A stretch of DNA of 64,000 bases, taken from assembly GCA_013215465.1 (NCBI GenBank), contig JABSOW010000006.1, positions 62,001-126,000 of the forward strand. Direction: 5' to 3'. The DNA is from Colwellia sp. GTDB lineage: Bacteria > Pseudomonadota > Gammaproteobacteria > Enterobacterales > Alteromonadaceae. The position numbers and the translations under genes are program-made. The notes below the pieces were generated by a model. That model ran no database searches. It saw only the letters and a program-made list of their open reading frames with translations, and was not told where the DNA came from. Positions 58,966 through 64,000 of this stretch are shown piece after piece; position 1 is the first letter of the stretch, and every line of letters starts with the position of its first letter.

Positions 58966-60468
58966 TTAGTTAATGTTCTTAACTTTTTGAATATATTCGG
59001 CATGCGTAGGTAATTTTTCTATTAGCGCAATCACCGATTGGGAATAAGAAGTAAAGACCTCTTTAACTTTGGAAAAGTCTGATAAATCAATTAAAGGATC
59101 ATATTCTTGTGGATGAACCTCCATCCCCTCTAAAACGGCGTACCAACTGGTAGAGGAAAACAAGTCCAAATCGTTGCGTTGTAATCGCCCCTGACTCAAA
59201 AATAATTCCAGCTTACTTTGCAAAGATGGCGGTAAAGCCATTTCTGTCATTTTTCGCCAAAAACGCGTGTCTTTACGGTCGCTCAAGCTGTAATGGATAA
59301 TGATAAAATCTCGAATACACTGGTATTCAATATCCATTAATCGGTTGTACTCTTTTATTGTCGCCTCACTTATAGAGCGAGAAGGATACATTTGCAGAAA
59401 ATTTAACGTCCCTTTCAAGATCAAATGAATACTAGTCGATTCCAGTGGCTCTAAAAATCCGGAGGAAAGACCTATCGACAAACAATTTTTATCCCAGAAT
59501 TTTTTTCGCTTACCTGTTTTAAAGCGAAGTGTTCTCGGTTTATTGATCGCTGCGCCGATAAGATTACTCATTAAAAACGATTCTGCATCACTGTCATCAA
59601 GTTCGGCGCTGCTATAAACATAGCCATTACCGACGCGGTCCTGCAAAGGAATACACCACTGCCATCCGTGGGAACGAGCAATAGAGTGTGTGTAAGGTGG
59701 AATATTAGCAGGTAGCTCACTTAACACAGTAACCGCCCGGTCTACAGGAAGGTACTGACTCCAGTCTTCATAGCCTACCCGCATGGCATCACCTATAAGT
59801 AATGCCCGCTGACCGGTACAGTCAATGAAGAAGTCCCCTTCCAATAATCCTGTGTTTTCTAAAAGTACGCTATCAATACTGCCATCGTCTGACTTTTTGA
59901 CATCAACAACCTTATCTCGTACATGTTTCACACCTCGTTCAATGCTGTACTCAGTGAGGAAATTAACTACTTCACCCGCATCAAAATGATAAGCATATTC
60001 TGAGTTAGATAATATTGATTTACTGCTATCGGGCTGAATGTAAAATTTTCCAGCCTTAGCCATAGCGATAGCAGGTGAAAAATCAGTGTAGTGCGAAGTA
60101 CCGCCATTGAATTTATGTTTTAGCCAATGTTGATAAAAAGGCTTGGCATCAATAGTCATACCGACACCACCAAACTGATGCCAATATTCATGCCCCTCAT
60201 AGTTCCAATCAGTGAACTTGATCCCTAACTTAAAGGTCGCCTTGGTGGCAGTTAAAAAATCTTTTTCAGGCACTCCAAGAAAATTCAAGAAGTCGACAAA
60301 CGATGGTATCGTCGCTTCGCCAACACCTATGGTGGCAATATCAGGTGATTCAACTAGGACAATATTAACGTCACTTTGCCTTAATGTACGAGACAAACTG
60401 CTTGCCATTATCCAGCCTGCTGTACCACCACCAACAATAACAATTGTATTAATTTTATTGTTTTTCAT
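58966..60468 (-). CDS. Flavin-dependent tryptophan-halogenase-family protein
   Basis: 500 residues of the PrnA-like family. The FAD motif is VGGGTAGWIMASSL near the N-terminus. GVGEATIPSFVDFLNFLG follows, then a Lys in KATFKLGIKF at the catalytic-lysine position, and the halogenase fingerprint WQWCIP (WxWxIP) near 267. No flavin reductase is next to it. Members of this family often sit in TonB-receptor carbohydrate loci of marine bacteria, where the substrate is unknown; halogenation is not established. GAGGTGG precedes the ATG. It lies between the receptor gene and the SDR gene. Confidence 0.88.
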   Translation of the reverse strand: MKNNKINTIVIVGGGTAGWIMASSLSRTLRQSDVNIVLVESPDIATIGVGEATIPSFVDFLNFLGVPEKDFLTATKATFKLGIKFTDWNYEGHEYWHQFGGVGMTIDAKPFYQHWLKHKFNGGTSHYTDFSPAIAMAKAGKFYIQPDSSKSILSNSEYAYHFDAGEVVNFLTEYSIERGVKHVRDKVVDVKKSDDGSIDSVLLENTGLLEGDFFIDCTGQRALLIGDAMRVGYEDWSQYLPVDRAVTVLSELPANIPPYTHSIARSHGWQWCIPLQDRVGNGYVYSSAELDDSDAESFLMSNLIGAAINKPRTLRFKTGKRKKFWDKNCLSIGLSSGFLEPLESTSIHLILKGTLNFLQMYPSRSISEATIKEYNRLMDIEYQCIRDFIIIHYSLSDRKDTRFWRKMTEMALPPSLQSKLELFLSQGRLQRNDLDLFSSTSWYAVLEGMEVHPQEYDPLIDLSDFSKVKEVFTSYSQSVIALIEKLPTHAEYIQKVKNIN

Positions 60469-60499
60469 ATTACCACCTCATACCTAGGTTAGTTAAAAA

Positions 60500-63286
60500 C
60501 TAAAAACTAACATTAACACCTAAGGTAAATCGTCTACCGGAGTAACTGATAAGGCTGACTCTATCTTTAACATCTTCCGTAATATAAGTACGCTCATCAG
60601 TGATATTTACCCCTTCAAAACTGAGTGTTATCTCTTCGTTAATGTTATAGGACATACTTAGGTCAACCTGACCGTAGGCATCAACCGTTTCAGGTAAACC
60701 AAAAGATCGGCTACCTCGACGACTAAGTAAATATTCATCTCGCCAGTTATAGGCAATTCTCGCTTGAAAGTCGTCTTTATCGTAGAAGATAGAGGTATTA
60801 AAGGTATGTTCTGCAAAACCTTCTACATTGAATTTAGATGGCGTCACAGCAGGAAGTTCATTGACTAAGATATTGTCATCCTCACTGTTAGCATAGGTAT
60901 AGTTAGCTTGGATACCCATACCAGAGAACCATCCTGGTAAGTAATCAAAAAAGTGCGTACCTGCTAATTCAACACCAGTAATACGCCCACCATCACGATT
61001 TTGGTTTGCTGTTCTTGCTTGCATTAAATCAATGTCATCACCAAAATTGGAGCTAAGATCAAAGCCTGAATCTTCAATTATGGTTGATTCTGAAATAAAG
61101 GTTTTAATATCTTTGGCATAAAAGGCAAGTGAATAAGCATTACCATTGTCTGCATAGTATTCAAACGAAGCATCAAATTGATACACTTCAAAAGGAGCCA
61201 AACTCGGATTGCCACTAGTAACACCAAAACTTTCAATATTAGACGTCACATAAGATTGTGAAACGCCTAGTGAATCGATAGTTGGTCTAGTGATAACTTT
61301 CGCTGCAGCGGTACGGAAAACCCAATTATCATTGATATCAAGCTTAAAGTTGATGCTAGGTAAAATATCTGAATAATCATTTTTAACAGTAAGTGGCATT
61401 TCATCGGAATACGAAACCAATAACGCGGTAGCATTCGGGTTGTCTGGATCATTACGCCATACACTCGTAAGCACTTGGTCAGCGCCTGATGACTCAACAG
61501 AGGTCTTGAAATATCTCAGGCCAATATTACCTGACCAAGGCATATCGGCAATTTCTCCTCCATCTAAATTTACTTGAATGAAAGCACCACTTGTCTCTTC
61601 TTCAACTTCTGTTGATGCTCTTGGAACATGACTTTCAGAGAAAGCATCGAAACCTTTAAGGTCACTTAACTCTTTTTTATAGCCTGCAACATCTTTGATA
61701 TAAGCCCATTGTCTTGGGAAATTCCCACTCTCATTTGATAAATAGTCATTAAATGGTAACACGCCAAACAGGCTTTCACTCATTGCTAAACCAGAGCCAC
61801 AAGTCGCAAAACAATCTTGATTACCGTTTGTTCCAAAGTGTTCAACTGATTTAATTTGCTTTGTATAAAAAACACCTGCTTGTACTGTATCGAGTATATC
61901 TAACTCTAATTCTTTAATACCACTAAGTTTAAACTCTGAAATTTTATCCTTGATTTTGTCTACCTGCGTGTTATTCCAGTGAGCTCTGATATTGCGAGTG
62001 TCAGCTACATCAATATTGGTATTAATTTCCATGACATCACTATTTCTGCTATCAAAACTGATGAAACCTAAATCATCAACACCATTTCCGCTGCCTATTT
62101 GTGGTACTAAATCGCTGCGTGTAATATCAGCCTTGGCTTGCGAGTGTGAAATACTGGTGTGTAAGCTCCAGGTGTCATAGTCAACATCCGTATCAAAGCC
62201 GACGAGGAAAGTCTGGCTATCGGATCCTTGATCTATTTGTAACATATCAAATCGTTGTGGCGTAGTCGTGCCAGCGGTCAGAGTATTATATTCAGAAGCA
62301 TGAACATTACTAAAAGCACCACTTTGTATTGGTGCTTGAATACCAAAGCCAGCTCCTTGACGGTTAAAATCGGTATAAAACAGGTCTAATGTTGTTAGTA
62401 CATCTTGGGTTGGTATCCACTGCAGCGTACTATTAACAGCAAAGCGTTCTCTTGTTTCTGTCTCGACCCTGTATTCTTGTCTTCCTGGAAAACGGATGTC
62501 GGTCACTGATATTACATTTCCAGCATTGTCCATAATAGGGGCACCATTAACATCACCATTACGCCCATCAAAAACACTTGATCTGACACCACCTGTCATG
62601 TCAGTTCTATTATTACTTTCAACATAACTAACACCAAGTAGCACACCTAAGGTGTTATCTAAAAAGGAGTTACTCACAATACCTGTTAGTTGTGGATCAA
62701 CTTCATCAGCTAAATCGTTATATCGAGCCTTTGCGCTAAAGTTAACAGTAAGCTTATCACTATCAATTGGCCGTGCAGTGCGAATATTAATTTGGGCACC
62801 TATACTGCCTTCTGACATATTGGCTGTTGGCGTTTTGATAATATCAGCACCCGATATAAGGTCTGATGGCATTTGTTGAAAATCAAAATCACGACCTTTC
62901 GTGGCGGATGCCATTAATCTATCATTGATACGAACTTGATTAAATTCAGGACCAAAGCCCCTAACGGTTACTTGAGAGCCTTCACCGTTGGTACGAGAAA
63001 TTGACACACCAGTTATCCTTTGCAGTGCTTCCGCGACATTCTGATCAGGAAATTTACCAATATCCTCAGCGGCAATACCATCTACTAAAGAATCAGAATT
63101 ACGTTTGTTTTGCAATGCCCTATCCAAAGAACTACGTATTCCCGTTACGTTTATTACTTCAATGTTCTCATCAATACTTTTAGTTTGCTCTTCAGCAGCA
63201 TAAGACTGCCCTGAGAGAGCAATTGATACAGCTATAGTGATGGGTAGTATTTTAGTATTAATTTTTGTTTTATTCATATTCAACAT
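60500..63286 (-). CDS. TonB-dependent receptor of the galactose locus
   Basis: 928 residues: signal peptide (1-30), TonB-box-like IEVINVTGIR, plug (about 55-175; GKFPDQNVAEALQRITGVSI, VTVRGFGPEFNQV) and a large barrel ending in GVNVSF. This is the Xanthomonas/Caulobacter-type long receptor used for oligosaccharides. As first gene of the galactonate operon it would import galactose or a galacto-oligosaccharide through the outer membrane. A clear AGAGGGG lies before the ATG at 63286. Confidence 0.95.
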   Translation of the reverse strand: MLNMNKTKINTKILPITIAVSIALSGQSYAAEEQTKSIDENIEVINVTGIRSSLDRALQNKRNSDSLVDGIAAEDIGKFPDQNVAEALQRITGVSISRTNGEGSQVTVRGFGPEFNQVRINDRLMASATKGRDFDFQQMPSDLISGADIIKTPTANMSEGSIGAQINIRTARPIDSDKLTVNFSAKARYNDLADEVDPQLTGIVSNSFLDNTLGVLLGVSYVESNNRTDMTGGVRSSVFDGRNGDVNGAPIMDNAGNVISVTDIRFPGRQEYRVETETRERFAVNSTLQWIPTQDVLTTLDLFYTDFNRQGAGFGIQAPIQSGAFSNVHASEYNTLTAGTTTPQRFDMLQIDQGSDSQTFLVGFDTDVDYDTWSLHTSISHSQAKADITRSDLVPQIGSGNGVDDLGFISFDSRNSDVMEINTNIDVADTRNIRAHWNNTQVDKIKDKISEFKLSGIKELELDILDTVQAGVFYTKQIKSVEHFGTNGNQDCFATCGSGLAMSESLFGVLPFNDYLSNESGNFPRQWAYIKDVAGYKKELSDLKGFDAFSESHVPRASTEVEEETSGAFIQVNLDGGEIADMPWSGNIGLRYFKTSVESSGADQVLTSVWRNDPDNPNATALLVSYSDEMPLTVKNDYSDILPSINFKLDINDNWVFRTAAAKVITRPTIDSLGVSQSYVTSNIESFGVTSGNPSLAPFEVYQFDASFEYYADNGNAYSLAFYAKDIKTFISESTIIEDSGFDLSSNFGDDIDLMQARTANQNRDGGRITGVELAGTHFFDYLPGWFSGMGIQANYTYANSEDDNILVNELPAVTPSKFNVEGFAEHTFNTSIFYDKDDFQARIAYNWRDEYLLSRRGSRSFGLPETVDAYGQVDLSMSYNINEEITLSFEGVNITDERTYITEDVKDRVSLISYSGRRFTLGVNVSF

Positions 63287-63414
63287 AGTTATCCCCTCTA
63301 ATTACTAACAATAAAATATAACGAAGCAGCTTGCTATATTTTGCCTTCTAGCTTTTACGCTAGCACTTTTTATATTTGACTTTATTATTTTTATCGGGGT
63401 TAACTATAGAGGTA

Positions 63415-63441
63415 ACATCCTCCATTTAAAATGGAGGATGT
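63415..63441. promoter_or_regulatory. 27-bp palindrome in the divergent receptor/AraC promoter region
   Basis: Arms ACATCCTCCATTT (63415-63427) and AAATGGAGGATGT (63429-63441) are perfect complements about one central base. It lies 129 bp from the receptor ATG and 41 bp before the AraC-type gene, where an operator controlling both transcripts is expected. Confidence 0.75.
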
Positions 63442-63482
63442 AACTAACAACATGGATTATATTATTATTTTATAGGTGATAA

Positions 63483-64000
63483 ATGGTTAAGATTTCACAG
63501 GGTTTCCCAGGGCAGCGTTTAGTTGTAATACCTCCTAGCATTGTTGATGTTGCAACTCAAAATTCAATATGCGGAAATTTATTTCCAACACATATAGGGA
63601 TGTTTCAAAAAGCCAAAGGCCACTACATTTCTAGGGAGTCAGGAGTCGATGAAACAATTCTTATCGGTTGTCTGGCAGGTGACGGGATCTGTCAGTTCAA
63701 CCACAATAAATGGTATTTAAAGACAGGAAATTTAATCGTCATCCCGGCAAACACACAACACAAATATAAGGCGTCAGAAAACAACCCTTGGACTATTTTC
63801 TGGATTCATTTCAAAGGTGATATGGTTAAACATTATCTACAAGCCTTAAAGGTAAATACCGAAGAACCCATGATAAGCGTTGCTAATATTGGTAGTGTAA
63901 TTGATGCTTTTGAAGACATATATCAACACACAGAATCAGGCTATACAAATACAGCATTGTTTTGTTTGTCGACAAGTTTTATGCGCTTTTTTGGGGTGTG
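63483..64000 (+). CDS. AraC-family transcriptional regulator (N-terminal part, cut by window edge)
   Basis: Open from ATG 63483 (AGGTG 6 bases upstream) to the window end, 172 residues without a stop. The visible part is the cupin-like AraC effector-binding domain: LIGCLAGDGICQF, WYLKTGNLIVIPANTQHKYK and NPWTIFWIHFKGD are its typical blocks. The DNA-binding helix-turn-helix lies beyond the window. It is divergent from the galactose operon and is the probable sugar-responsive activator. Confidence 0.9.
   Translation, partial: MVKISQGFPGQRLVVIPPSIVDVATQNSICGNLFPTHIGMFQKAKGHYISRESGVDETILIGCLAGDGICQFNHNKWYLKTGNLIVIPANTQHKYKASENNPWTIFWIHFKGDMVKHYLQALKVNTEEPMISVANIGSVIDAFEDIYQHTESGYTNTALFCLSTSFMRFFGV

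Noticed and set aside
58966-60468. A halogenated natural-product cluster
   Set aside because: All neighbours belong to sugar uptake and galactonate breakdown; there is no flavin reductase, NRPS/PKS or tryptophan-modifying gene.

Overview
The window reads as chromosomal DNA of a marine, probably cold-adapted gammaproteobacterium of the Colwellia type (Alteromonadales). This is inferred from the low GC content, a complete bacterial polyunsaturated fatty acid (PUFA) synthase locus, an ArcA almost collinear with E. coli ArcA beside a free-standing HPt protein, several TonB-dependent receptors, and a marine-style galactose catabolic locus. Nearly all of the sequence is ordinary, intact coding DNA. 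No rRNA, tRNA, CRISPR array, intact insertion sequence or prophage was seen.

Left end (1-5.5 kb): a TonB-dependent receptor cut by the window edge, an amidase-signature hydrolase, and about 1.1 kb without an intact gene that holds an octamer tandem repeat and a decayed membrane-protein fragment. A small solute-binding protein follows.

PUFA locus (5.4-29.6 kb): one leftward operon reads pfaR - pfaA - pfaB - pfaC - J-domain protein - pfaD and ends at a strong terminator. pfaE, the phosphopantetheinyl transferase that activates the six ACPs of PfaA, is divergent. The pfaR leader carries a 100-bp tandem repeat that copies the pfaR ribosome-binding site and start codon, giving a staircase of overlapping upstream ORFs. 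A 38-bp perfect palindrome sits between the pfaR and pfaE promoters. PfaR looks like a catalytically dead IS481-type transposase. A PAS-MCP aerotaxis-type receptor and a hotdog thioesterase follow.

Middle (29.9-44 kb): a 40-aa membrane protein with a perfect FNR-type box; a methyltransferase; a histidine-rich zinc-type TonB receptor with an upstream small protein and a Zur-like box; a lysine-riboswitch-controlled operon (dapA-like, dapD-like, lysA-like, M14 desuccinylase-like); rsmC; a histidine kinase, ArcA and an HptA-like HPt protein; and folE2.

Right part (44-64 kb): gltBD; an NhaC-type antiporter overlapping folA; then a complete leftward De Ley-Doudoroff-type galactose/galactonate locus. 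It contains a TonB receptor, a flavin-dependent halogenase-family protein, an SDR sugar dehydrogenase, a sugar-porter MFS, dgoD, an SMP-30 lactonase, dgoK and dgoA. A divergent AraC-type regulator runs off the window end.
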